DNA from: Saccharibacillus sacchari DSM 19268
GTDB taxonomy: Bacteria > Bacillota > Bacilli > Paenibacillales > Paenibacillaceae
Direction of reading: 5' to 3'
DNA: 64,000 nucleotides
Assembly (NCBI RefSeq): GCF_000585395.1
Contig: NZ_KK073875.1
Span: 248,001-312,000 of the forward strand
The notes beneath the pieces are model-generated. The model had not been told where the DNA came from. It ran no database searches and saw only the letters and a program-made list of their open reading frames with translations. The translations under genes were made by a program, and so were the position numbers. Below, in pieces: positions 46,386 to 54,437 of the stretch; positions within the stretch are counted from its first letter, which is position 1; each line of letters opens with the position of its first letter.

Positions 46386-46780
46386 GATTGAACTTCCTTC
46401 ATGGTGGGAATATCTTCTTCTTTGGCCCGCGGTTGATCTGCGGGGAAGGTCGGAAGCTTCGGACCCCCGTTCCCTTGACTCGGAGTCGGACGAACCGGGG
46501 AAGGCATTCGTTCCCGATTAGACTCCGGGCGGAAAAACTCGATAGCCAGAATCACGATGCCCGCGGCAAACATTAACACGCCGATGGCAAACGGAAGTCC
46601 AAGTGCCATGCTTTGCTTCAAATCGGCTTCGTAAGGCCCTCCGCCGAAGATCGCATACCATACCCGAGTTCCGTCCCATGAAGACATATTCGGCACGAAC
46701 AGCACGGCTGCGATGAATATGAAGCCGACGATCCAGGTTCCCGCGAGCGTAAGCACAGAGCCGATTATGATTTTTTTCAT
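46382..46780 (-). CDS. Small two-helix membrane protein, unknown function
   Basis: 132 residues. Hydrophobic segments at about 5-28 and 61-84 frame a short extracytoplasmic loop (NMSSWDGTRVWYAIFGGGPYE). The last about 45 residues are Pro-rich and charged (SPVRPTPSQGNGGPKLPTFP) and probably cytoplasmic. It overlaps the neighbours at both ends by 4 bases. No family recognised. Confidence 0.75.
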   Translation of the reverse strand: MKKIIIGSVLTLAGTWIVGFIFIAAVLFVPNMSSWDGTRVWYAIFGGGPYEADLKQSMALGLPFAIGVLMFAAGIVILAIEFFRPESNRERMPSPVRPTPSQGNGGPKLPTFPADQPRAKEEDIPTMKEVQS

Positions 46781-47241
46781 CTATTCTCCTCCTTGCTCGA
46801 ATTCGTATCCGTCTTCCGGCTCCATAGATGCAATACGCTGATATCGGCGACCCAACACGCAACAATCCCTGCCGCGTAACGTAACAGATCGACCGCCAGA
46901 AACCCGCGTCCCAACACTAGCGCGCCGAGCGTCGTGGAGCGGAGCGCATCGATCCACTCCGCCCGATACAGCTGGCTGAATTCGATTCCGAAGCTGAACA
47001 ATACAGCACCGAGCGCGCATGTCCATGTTCGATAATCGGGCAGCAGTAGGCGAAAAAGCAAATAAACCATGGCTGCCCATAATGCGTCTCCGGCGTGATC
47101 GGCCCAGAATTCAGGCAGTGTCTGCGAGTAAGCCCGCGAAGCTAATCCCAGCAGCATGACCACGGTCATCGCGATTAGGTAGACGGCACGCCTTCGTAGA
47201 CCGAATCGCTTGCGATGCCGAGTTTTGCGTTCGCTTCTCAT
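46777..47241 (-). CDS. DUF2809 family membrane protein
   Basis: 154 residues from the ATG at 47241, which overlaps the stop of the upstream gene (ATGA). Four hydrophobic segments; the DUF2809 core DHAGDALWAAMVYLLFRLL, FGIEFSQLYRAEWIDALR and LGRGFLAVDLLRYAAG is clear. Function unknown; the family is near VanZ-like proteins in topology. The N-terminus is strongly basic. Confidence 0.85.
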   Translation of the reverse strand: MRSERKTRHRKRFGLRRRAVYLIAMTVVMLLGLASRAYSQTLPEFWADHAGDALWAAMVYLLFRLLLPDYRTWTCALGAVLFSFGIEFSQLYRAEWIDALRSTTLGALVLGRGFLAVDLLRYAAGIVACWVADISVLHLWSRKTDTNSSKEENR

Positions 47242-47771
47242 CCCTCTCGCACCTCGTACTCGACGATCTCTCCTTGGGCGATGTCGGCACGCCCGACTAA
47301 TGTACCGAATATCGTACCGTGTCCGGCAACGATCACATTCGAGTATTTCCGATACCGGTCCAGTACGCCTTCGATCCGGCGAAGAAGGGAATCTCGGCTT
47401 TCCCATAATTTCCGTTCGCCCGTCGGATGCGTTCCGCCGCAACGATTATAATCGTCGCGCAGCTCGCGCATCCGCTCCTCGGTATTGTATTCGAACGTTA
47501 GATCAGGCTGCCATTCTCGCAAATCGTATTCGACCGCGATATCCAAATCCAATCGCCGCGACAGGATTGCAGCCGTCTGCATCGCCCGGGTATACGGCGA
47601 AGAAAGAATAAGCTCGGCGCGGCCGAGCCTCGGATCTTCTGCCGTCTCCAGAATCTGACTGCGTCCATGCGGCGTCAAAGGCACCAAGTCTCGTCCGTTG
47701 CCTTTGAGATTAAGCGGTTTGTACGTATGCCAATCCGGCTCGCCATGCCGAATCAAATAAAAAATCGCCAA
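47238..47771 (-). CDS. Histidine phosphatase family protein
   Basis: 177 residues. FYLIRHGEPDWHTYKPLNLKG carries the catalytic RHG; ELILSSPYTRAMQTAAIL and IVAGHGTIFGTL complete the phosphoglycerate-mutase-like active site. Substrate unknown. First gene of the operon 47238-46777-46382-45855-45420, whose members all overlap or abut. Confidence 0.88.
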   Translation of the reverse strand: MAIFYLIRHGEPDWHTYKPLNLKGNGRDLVPLTPHGRSQILETAEDPRLGRAELILSSPYTRAMQTAAILSRRLDLDIAVEYDLREWQPDLTFEYNTEERMRELRDDYNRCGGTHPTGERKLWESRDSLLRRIEGVLDRYRKYSNVIVAGHGTIFGTLVGRADIAQGEIVEYEVREG

Positions 47772-47789
47772 CTTCCTCGCACCTTTCCT

Positions 47790-47930
47790 TTAAAGCGTTC
47801 CCGGCAAAATCAAATTTGCAGTAACCGGATTTTCCCCCAACTCTCTCGACCAGATCCAAAGTTGCCCGATATGATGAATCTCATGCGCGATCATATGACG
47901 CATCACGTCGCCGCATGCAAAATTCTCCAT
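47790..47930 (-). pseudogene. DinB-family gene remnant (C-terminal third only)
   Basis: 46 codons from an ATG with GGAGGG in front to TAA. The peptide RHMIAHEIHHIGQLWIWSREL and ENPVTANLI is the conserved C-terminal part of DinB/YfiT-type proteins with the metal-ligand HEIHH, but the first about 100 residues are missing and an in-frame stop lies just upstream. It is probably a decayed gene; expression of the fragment is possible because a ribosome site is present. Confidence 0.65.
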
Positions 47931-48083
47931 TCGATCCCTCCGCGGTCAGGCATGCTTTCACTGTACCTCCCCTTCATTAAAAATGGAAGCGCCGTTCGTC
48001 CCAAAATACTCTTGCCTTCGGAGTTTTGCGTTTTGCATATTTTTTACACAAGTATGTATGTGATTTCATATTCATCAATATAC

Positions 48084-48099
48084 TTGAACATGTGTTCAA
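48084..48099. promoter_or_regulatory. Dyad upstream of the alkaline phosphatase gene
   Basis: TTGAACA-TG-TGTTCAA, 45 bases before the start codon. It could be an operator. No clear PhoP box series was recognised in the 210-base gap. Confidence 0.4.
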
Positions 48100-48143
48100 T
48101 TATTTCCGTTCCGAAGGATACATACTCAGAGGAGGATTTTACG

Positions 48144-49523
48144 ATGAATCGCTTGTTAAAAAAAGGACTGCCTGCCGTACTTGGTTTAACGCTCGCTGCA
48201 ACTCCCGCATGGATCGGCGCAACGACTCCGACAGCTCCTGCCGCGCCAACCGCAACTCAAGCTCAAGCAGACGGCACGGTTAAAAACGTCATCTTTCTGA
48301 TCGGCGACGGAATGGGCCCTTCCTATACGGCCGCATACCGTTACATGATCGATAAAGCCTCTACGCCGACGATGGAAAAAACCGTATTCGATCCGTACCT
48401 TGTCGGCATGCAAACCACGTACTCTGAGGACGAGCATCAGAACATTACCGATTCCGCTTCGGCAGCGACCGCGATGTCGGCAGCCGTCAAAACCTATAAC
48501 GCGGCAATCGCCGTCGATAACGACCAGACGGAAGTCAAGACGGTTCTGGAACAAGCCAAAGAAAACGGAATGTCCACCGGACTCGTCGCGACTTCCGAGA
48601 TCACGCATGCGACGCCGGCCGCTTACGGCGCGCACGATATCAGCCGTAAAAACATGGATGCCATCGCCGACGACTATTTCGACGAAATGATCGGCGGACA
48701 GCACAAGATCGACGTTTTGCTCGGCGGCGGAAAAAGCAATTTCGCGCGCAAAGACCGCGATTTGACTGCCGAATTCAAGAAAGCGGGCTTCGGCTATGTC
48801 ACGGACCGCAAAGGGCTTCTGGCCAATAAAGACGAGCAGCTGCTGGGCTTGTTCGCCGACGGCGGTCTGGATAAAATGATCGATCGCACATCCGCTACGC
48901 CTTCCCTGAAGGAAATGACGAATGCCGCCCTCGACCGCCTGAGCGACAACGACAAAGGCTTTTTCCTGATGGTCGAAGGCAGTCAGATCGACTGGGCGGG
49001 TCATGATAACGATATCGTCGGCGCGATGAGCGAGATGGAAGACTTCGCGGGCGCGTTCCAAGCCGCAATCGATTTCGCGAAAAAAGACGGCAATACGCTC
49101 GTTGTCGCTACGGCGGACCATTCGACGGGCGGACTCAGCCTCGGCGCAAACGGCGAATACAATTTCAACGTCGCGCCGATCAAAGCGGCCGTCCATACCC
49201 CGGACTATATGGCAGCCAAGATCACGGCCGGCGAGTCCGTCGATAAAGTGCTGCTCCAGAACATCAAGCTGAAGCTGACGGCCGCAGAACGGGCCTCCGT
49301 GAAAAAAGCAGCCGAAAGCAAAGACGCGACGACGATCGACAACGCGATCGAAGCGATCTTCAATACCCGTTCGTTCACCGGTTGGACGACCGGCGGACAT
49401 ACGGGAGAAGATGTTCCGGTCTATGCTTACGGCCCGAGCAGCGAGCGGTTCGCCGGTCTGATCGACAATACGGACAATGCGAAGATCATTTTCGAATTGT
49501 TGAGCGGAAAACCGACGCGGTAA
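48144..49523 (+). CDS. Secreted alkaline phosphatase
   Basis: 459 residues from the ATG at 48144 with GAGGAGG upstream. Signal peptide 1-about 42 (LLKKGLPAVLGLTLAATPA, cleavage near AQADG). The PhoA-family metal/active site has FLIGDGMG at 51-58, catalytic S104 in TDSASAATAM, VEGSQIDWAGHDND and TADHSTGG, then GHTGEDVPVYAYGP. It releases phosphate from phosphomonoesters outside the membrane. It is the only gene of its transcript, with a terminator after it. Confidence 0.94.
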   Translation: MNRLLKKGLPAVLGLTLAATPAWIGATTPTAPAAPTATQAQADGTVKNVIFLIGDGMGPSYTAAYRYMIDKASTPTMEKTVFDPYLVGMQTTYSEDEHQNITDSASAATAMSAAVKTYNAAIAVDNDQTEVKTVLEQAKENGMSTGLVATSEITHATPAAYGAHDISRKNMDAIADDYFDEMIGGQHKIDVLLGGGKSNFARKDRDLTAEFKKAGFGYVTDRKGLLANKDEQLLGLFADGGLDKMIDRTSATPSLKEMTNAALDRLSDNDKGFFLMVEGSQIDWAGHDNDIVGAMSEMEDFAGAFQAAIDFAKKDGNTLVVATADHSTGGLSLGANGEYNFNVAPIKAAVHTPDYMAAKITAGESVDKVLLQNIKLKLTAAERASVKKAAESKDATTIDNAIEAIFNTRSFTGWTTGGHTGEDVPVYAYGPSSERFAGLIDNTDNAKIIFELLSGKPTR

Positions 49524-49567
49524 CAAATCGATAACGGATTCAACAAAATCAATATTCGAAAGCCGGC

Positions 49568-49600
49568 AGCACGTAATCCTCGCGGTTACGTGCTTTTTGC
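49568..49600 (+). terminator. Terminator of the alkaline phosphatase gene
   Basis: AGCACGTAA and TTACGTGCT with TTTTTGC following. Confidence 0.75.
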
Positions 49601-49643
49601 GCGCATGGAGCATCAACATGCCTCAGCTGATCCGCAGTTGCTT

Positions 49644-50267
49644 TTAGCGACGGCGTTTGGCGCGGACGGCTTTTATCCCGATGAACGCCGCAATCAGCAG
49701 GGCGAAAAAGCCGCCGAATCCCCACAGAATGAAGGAAGCCCCGGGCGGCGTTCCCCAGTCTCCGCTAGGGGTTCCGGGGGAAGAGCCTGCAAGAAGTTCA
49801 ATAGGTTCGCCTAATTTTTTCACGGCTGCGGGATCGGTCGTCCCCTGATAAGCTTCGTTGCCGGAGCACAATGTGGTAGTAGGCATTCCGTTGCCTTGCT
49901 TGGCAAACACCAAATATTTTTCTCCCTGCACGAATTCCATGCCGCAAGATGCGGAAAATGCCGCACTATAAAGCGTCGTCGTTTCGTAAACTTCGCCTTT
50001 CCAGGCTTGATCGACTTCGAACACGTAATATACCGGATCGGCGCTTGAACGAAGGCCGCTTAAATCGGGCGGCGTTTCTCGCCGTTCCGCGACGGTTCCG
50101 GCAAAAATGCGGTCCGCATAAGCCATGGAGCTGTTCGTATCCGACATCGCGCAGCTGCATGCGATAGCCGGTTTTGCAGCAATCGTAAGCCCGGCTCCCA
50201 ACGTCGTAACGGTGATCATTAAGATCAGCAGCAAAGACAGGACTCCTCGGCGTCTGCTGGCGTGCAT
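49644..50267 (-). CDS. TIMP-like (netrin/NTR fold) secreted membrane-anchored protein
   Basis: 207 residues from the ATG at 50267 with GGAGGG 8 bases upstream. Signal peptide ending near AIACSCA; the mature start CSC, AYADRIFAGTVAERRE and YYVFEVDQAWKGE are the pattern of bacterial tissue-inhibitor-of-metalloproteinase-like proteins. More cysteines (SASCG, TLCSG) probably form disulfides. A C-terminal helix (ILWGFGGFFALLIAAFIGI) and a basic tail anchor it. Function in bacteria unknown. Confidence 0.8.
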   Translation of the reverse strand: MHASRRRGVLSLLLILMITVTTLGAGLTIAAKPAIACSCAMSDTNSSMAYADRIFAGTVAERRETPPDLSGLRSSADPVYYVFEVDQAWKGEVYETTTLYSAAFSASCGMEFVQGEKYLVFAKQGNGMPTTTLCSGNEAYQGTTDPAAVKKLGEPIELLAGSSPGTPSGDWGTPPGASFILWGFGGFFALLIAAFIGIKAVRAKRRR

Positions 50268-50437
50268 AACGGGTTCCCTCCTCGATCTTTTTCTCATTAC
50301 TTTCTAAGCGCAAAAAGAAGGACGCAAGTTGCGTCCTCCCGAAATTTGTTGCTTGTTCGATTACCACAAAGAGGCGAGATAAGTACGGACATAGTCCGGG
50401 TCTCGATACAATTGATCGCTGTTCAACACGCTAGCAC

Positions 50438-50533
50438 CTTGTCAACGCTAAAAGTAAGGTTACGCCTGGCTGAAACACACCTAAAGCGTGTGTATTTCAG
50501 CCAAGCGTAATCCTCTGATTAAGAGTTGACAAG
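50438..50533. repeat. Palindromic repeat family 1, copy 2 (inserted in a gene)
   Basis: 96 nt: CTTGTCAACGCT at one end and AGAGTTGACAAG at the other, inner arms GGTTACGCC-TGGCTGAAA and TTTCAGCCA-AGCGTAATCC, loop CACACCTAAAGCGTGTG. It is flanked by CTAGCA on both sides (50431-50436 and 50537-50542), a likely 6-bp target duplication. Confidence 0.9.
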
Positions 50534-51027
50534 CTACTAGCATCTTCCGTATTCCATAAGTTGAAAGTTCGAAGTTCATACACGCTGCCCTCTTCGATCG
50601 TGCGCCTACCGTTAATGATGATTCGGCCGTATTGCCCTTTTCCCAATACAAAAGCCAACTCATCAAGCAGACCGCTTCGATCATCCGTGCGAACCGGCTT
50701 TCCGAACGATGGATCATAGCCGAAACGCACCGCTATATATTCTGCATGCCGCTGCGGCAACAAACCAGGAAGTTTTGCATGTCCGATCTTAATGTCGGCA
50801 GCAGGCATAGGCAGCCATTCGCAGGTGTCGTCCATCTGCTCGATTCCTTTTACCGTTTGATGGAAAATAAGCCGATGCATCAGTATCCGCTCTTTTTCCA
50901 GTGGATAAGGATTCGTCGGGATTGCTGCAGGAAGAGGAAAAGCAGCAGGTTGACGAGTACGCAAAGACGCATAAGGCTCGCCGCGTGTATTTTTCATCCA
51001 GCGGATCAATACGGTTTGTACGATCAT
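50497..51027 (-). CDS. Unknown protein, C-terminus replaced by repeat insertion
   Basis: 176 residues as it stands; the last about 12 (SLSTLNQRITLG) are encoded by the repeat. Removing the repeat and one CTAGCA restores an open frame that continues through VLNSDQLYRDPDYVRTYLA to a TAA at 50361-50363, so the ancestral protein had about 187 residues. The body (e.g. FGYDPSFGKPVRTDDRSGLLDELAF) was not assigned to a family. The start lies 4 bases after the VanZ stop. It may still work without its tail. Confidence 0.75.
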   Translation of the reverse strand: MIVQTVLIRWMKNTRGEPYASLRTRQPAAFPLPAAIPTNPYPLEKERILMHRLIFHQTVKGIEQMDDTCEWLPMPAADIKIGHAKLPGLLPQRHAEYIAVRFGYDPSFGKPVRTDDRSGLLDELAFVLGKGQYGRIIINGRRTIEEGSVYELRTFNLWNTEDASSLSTLNQRITLG

Positions 51028-51030
51028 ATC

Positions 51031-51549
51031 TTATCTCCTCCGCTCTTGGCCTGAGCGGCTGCGGGCATTGGCGGAACGGGTTCTTGCATGTGCGCGCCCG
51101 TTCCTTTTTTGCTCGGGACCGGCAATCAACCGATAGCCGATGTAACCAAGGCTTGCGCCGATACTGTTCAGGATTACATCGTCGACATCGGCAACTCCTG
51201 CTCCAAGCACGCCTTGTGCCAGTTCCAGAATCACGATGAATAACAGAAAACGAGTCAAAAACCCGAAGTAGTTCCGGCATTTTCCGAAAAGTATCGGAAA
51301 CAACACCCCGAACGGAACAAATACCGCCACATTACCCGCCAAATTAATCAGCGGAGCCCGCAGATTATCCCAGCTTGCCGAACGGGCGAACAACTGAATG
51401 GTCTCGAACGGTACGATGTTATAACGAAAATCGCCGCTAATATGAGCCGAACGGCCGAAGCCCCAGAACATCCAATAGAGCAGCAGCCCTCCGTAACCCA
51501 GCAAGACCAGGCCGGCCAACACTTTAACGACGATTACTTTGGCTTTCAT
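51031..51549 (-). CDS. VanZ family protein
   Basis: 172 residues with four to five membrane segments. The VanZ pattern NIVPFETI, LINLAGNVAVFVPFG, LELAQ and DVDDVILNSIGASLGYIGY is clear. VanZ-type proteins are linked to glycopeptide (teicoplanin) resistance, but most copies, like this one without vanHAX, have unknown roles. The C-terminal tail is strongly basic (RARTRSANARSRSG type). Cotranscribed with the gene at 50497. Confidence 0.9.
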   Translation of the reverse strand: MKAKVIVVKVLAGLVLLGYGGLLLYWMFWGFGRSAHISGDFRYNIVPFETIQLFARSASWDNLRAPLINLAGNVAVFVPFGVLFPILFGKCRNYFGFLTRFLLFIVILELAQGVLGAGVADVDDVILNSIGASLGYIGYRLIAGPEQKRNGRAHARTRSANARSRSGQERRR

Positions 51550-51615
51550 GCAGCAAAACTCCTTTTTGACGCTCAGCCGGAATGCCTATCCGCTCTGCGT
51601 TTCCGACTCCCTTTT

Positions 51616-52500
51616 TTAATCGCTGCTGCCCGGAAGCCGTTCTTTCAGCTCCAGCCATACGGCAGCCATATCCAATTCTCCTTTACCGCTTTGCACGGCA
51701 TCCGCATAGGTGCGGTCCACCGCTTCCGCAAGCGGCAAATCCAGTCCTTCACGCTTCGCTTCCGCCGTCAGCAGCCCCAGGTCTTTCGACAGTAGGCTGA
51801 CCATGAACGCAGCCGGGAACTCCTCGTTCATCCACATGTCTTTTTTGGCGGCCAGCATCGGCGTATTGACCGCGGATTCCCCGATCATCTCGATCAACTG
51901 CTCGCGCCGCAACCCGGCATGCTCCCCGGCCAGCAGCGCTTCGGAAATCCCCTGCGCCATCACGCCGAGCAGCAGATTGATCGACAGTTTGGCCGAACTT
52001 CCGGCGCCGACTTCCCCGAAAACAATCGTCTTTTTCCCCAACGCGTCGAAGAAAGGACGACACTGTTCTATCGCGGCTTCCGCACCTCCGGCCAGAATGA
52101 CCAACTGGCCGTTAACCGCCGGAGCGACCGATCCGGATACCGGAGCGTCGACGTAGATCCCTCCGGCCGACTGTATCCGCCGCGCGAATTCGCGTGCTTC
52201 TCCCGGTGCGATCGTGCTCATGTTTACGACGACGGTATTAGGCTCCAACCCTGCAAGCAGCCCTTCTTCCCCTTCCAGAACAGCTTCTACCGCCGTTCCT
52301 TTGGTCAGCATGATAAAGACCGCTTCGGCTTCTTCCGCCGCCTTTTTCGGCGAAGAAACGATCTTGCCGCCATCGTCCGCGAGCGGCTTCGCTTTTGCCG
52401 GAGTCCGATTGTAGACGTTAACTTCATGTCCGGCTTTCAACAAATTCCGAGCCATCGGCAGCCCCATATATCCGGTTCCGATCCACGCCAATTTTGTCAT
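51616..52500 (-). CDS. NAD(P)-dependent beta-hydroxyacid dehydrogenase (3-hydroxyisobutyrate dehydrogenase type)
   Basis: 294 residues from the ATG at 52500 (GGAGTG upstream). Rossmann motif WIGTGYMGLPMARNLLKAGHEV, substrate loop VDAPVSGSVAPA, catalytic lysine in GSSAKLSINLLLG, and the C-terminal helix LGLLTAEAKREGLDLPLAEAV. It oxidises a 3-hydroxy acid or reduces a semialdehyde such as tartronate or succinic semialdehyde; the substrate is not fixed by sequence. Confidence 0.92.
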   Translation of the reverse strand: MTKLAWIGTGYMGLPMARNLLKAGHEVNVYNRTPAKAKPLADDGGKIVSSPKKAAEEAEAVFIMLTKGTAVEAVLEGEEGLLAGLEPNTVVVNMSTIAPGEAREFARRIQSAGGIYVDAPVSGSVAPAVNGQLVILAGGAEAAIEQCRPFFDALGKKTIVFGEVGAGSSAKLSINLLLGVMAQGISEALLAGEHAGLRREQLIEMIGESAVNTPMLAAKKDMWMNEEFPAAFMVSLLSKDLGLLTAEAKREGLDLPLAEAVDRTYADAVQSGKGELDMAAVWLELKERLPGSSD

Positions 52501-52598
52501 GTTCCTATGCACTCCTTTTCCGCGATTCATGATGGGTTGTTTCGGCTTTGCATGCAGTATCTCTTCTACAGCATACCCGAATCGGAAGCCGGAGTCAT

Positions 52599-52650
52599 GT
52601 CAGGCGCATTCCCGGACGATCCGTACCGGATCGCCAGAAATGCGCCTGAC
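52599..52650. repeat. Large nested hairpin behind the ABC permease gene
   Basis: GTCAGGCGCATT and AATGCGCCTGAC form a 12-bp stem around an inner GATCCGTACCGGATC stem. T run only on the plus side, so it is not a clear terminator for the minus-strand operon; it may protect the transcript end. Confidence 0.5.
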
Positions 52651-52665
52651 TTTTTCAGATCTTAT

Positions 52666-53433
52666 TCAGTTCAAATCTTCCCGGATTTTATGCCGAACGG
52701 CTATTGCCGCGAACACAACGATAAAGACGAACGCCACCAGCAGCGTCTGCATGAATTCGCCGGCGTCGTTGAAGTCTTTGACGGCAACCAGCGTATTGAC
52801 CAGCCAATACTGCGAAATATTCACTCCGTTCACCAACGACTCCAAAGCACCCAGCAGCATGCCCGGAATGTTCAAAGCCAGCACGAATCCGATGATGACG
52901 CCGGCTAACAGATTTTTGCATAACACCGTTATGCATAACATCAAGATCGCGAATGCCCAATGCAGCAAAAATTGTCCGATCAGCAATTTGACGAAATAAC
53001 CGGTATCTCCCCATGTCGTATTGTCGAAAAACAACCCGCGACCGATCCAATCGGATACCAGCATCGTCAAAAAAAGCAGTCCGACGAATAGCGCCGAGAT
53101 CCATATTTTAGCCAAGATCGTGTAGATTCGCGCCCGGCGCATAGACATGTAATTTTTTCCGAAGCCCGATTGATATTCGCTCATATAAAAGTAAACGACG
53201 AACACCGTAATATAGAGCAGCATCCAGGAAGGCGGCTGGGACAGCGTGTACTGAATAAATTCGCTCGCGTCAAGGCTGCCGACCGCGACGCCTCCGCCTG
53301 CTTCCATCTCCTGCGAATACTGCCTCATCATGAAAATGCCGAAAATCTGAAAAGCGCAAAACAACAACAGCAGCATATACATCGTTTTATTGCGGATAAA
53401 ACGGTACGCGTCCATTTTCAAAAGATTAAGCAT
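52666..53433 (-). CDS. ABC-2 type permease (BcrB-like)
   Basis: 255 residues from the ATG at 53433, which overlaps the ATPase stop by 8 bases. Six hydrophobic segments; N-terminal MLNLLKMDAYRFIRNKTMY is typical of ABC-2 permeases, followed by a roughly 55-residue extracytoplasmic loop before helix 2. With the ATPase at 53426 it forms a bacitracin/lantibiotic-resistance-like exporter. Last gene of the kinase-regulator-ATPase-permease operon. Confidence 0.88.
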   Translation of the reverse strand: MLNLLKMDAYRFIRNKTMYMLLLLFCAFQIFGIFMMRQYSQEMEAGGGVAVGSLDASEFIQYTLSQPPSWMLLYITVFVVYFYMSEYQSGFGKNYMSMRRARIYTILAKIWISALFVGLLFLTMLVSDWIGRGLFFDNTTWGDTGYFVKLLIGQFLLHWAFAILMLCITVLCKNLLAGVIIGFVLALNIPGMLLGALESLVNGVNISQYWLVNTLVAVKDFNDAGEFMQTLLVAFVFIVVFAAIAVRHKIREDLN

Positions 53434-54352
53434 GCCGCTCACCCGCCTGTTCGGTTCGCGCCAGGAAATATTGCTCCAGACTTTGCTGATGCTTGTGAAT
53501 CGAATCGATCTCGATCCCGTGTTCGATCAACGTTTTCGAAATCTGCCGAATCTGCGCGCCTTTCTCATACACATACACCGTATTGTTATCCGATACTTTA
53601 TAATCCGTAATCTTCAATTCGCGCTCCAAAACGGGAATCGCCGCCTCGATCGCTTCCAATCTCAGCTCGATCCGCTCTTCGCATTTGTGCAGAAGGTCGT
53701 CAGCAGAAATCACTTCGACCATTTCGCCTTGATGGATAATGACGTATTTGGTCGCAATCTTGGACAGTTCCTCCAAGATATGGCTGGAAATCAGGATCGT
53801 CAATCCGTCTTTGTTCAGTTCCCGGATCAGCGCGCGAATCTCGACGATCCCTTGCGGGTCCAATCCGTTAATCGGCTCGTCCAACAGCAGCACGTCGGGA
53901 CTTCCAAGCAGTGCGGCCGCGATGCCCAGCCTCTGCTTCATGCCCAACGAAAAACTTTTCACTTTGGCCGAACCGCTGCTTTCCAATCCGACCGTTTTCA
54001 GCAGCCGAGCGATTTGCGCGTTCGCGTCCGGCAGACCGTAAGCGATCGCCAACAGCTTCAAATTTTCAAAAGCGGAATAATGGGGATAAAGCCCCGCTTG
54101 CTCGATCAATACGCCCATGCGTTCGAAAAAAGATTGCCCGTCGGCCGAAGCGCGATTGAAAAAATGCAGTTCGCCCGAGGTCGGATGAACCAGCCCGGCG
54201 ACCATTTTGAGCAGCGTCGATTTGCCTGCCCCGTTTTTTCCGATCAACCCTACGATTTCGCCCCGATAGATCGAAAGATCCATGTTTTTGACTGCGATTT
54301 TGCTTCCGTATGCTTTGGTCAAGTTTTTCATCTCGATGATCGTATCCGGCAT
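53426..54352 (-). CDS. ABC transporter ATP-binding protein (BcrA-like)
   Basis: 308 residues. Walker A GKNGAGKST, signature FSLGMKQRLGIAAALL, Walker B LLLDEPINGLDPQGI, then a C-terminal extension of about 80 residues that is characteristic of BcrA/antibiotic-export ATPases. AGGAGGTGAGG precedes the ATG. Membership of an operon with a two-component system suggests self-regulated resistance to a cell-envelope antibiotic (inference). Confidence 0.92.
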   Translation of the reverse strand: MPDTIIEMKNLTKAYGSKIAVKNMDLSIYRGEIVGLIGKNGAGKSTLLKMVAGLVHPTSGELHFFNRASADGQSFFERMGVLIEQAGLYPHYSAFENLKLLAIAYGLPDANAQIARLLKTVGLESSGSAKVKSFSLGMKQRLGIAAALLGSPDVLLLDEPINGLDPQGIVEIRALIRELNKDGLTILISSHILEELSKIATKYVIIHQGEMVEVISADDLLHKCEERIELRLEAIEAAIPVLERELKITDYKVSDNNTVYVYEKGAQIRQISKTLIEHGIEIDSIHKHQQSLEQYFLARTEQAGERHA

Positions 54353-54437
54353 GACCTCACCTCCTGATTCCTATTGAACAGGATGAACGCCAAAAGATCG
54401 CCAACAAAAAGCAAAGAAATGTCAAAGACGATTCCCC

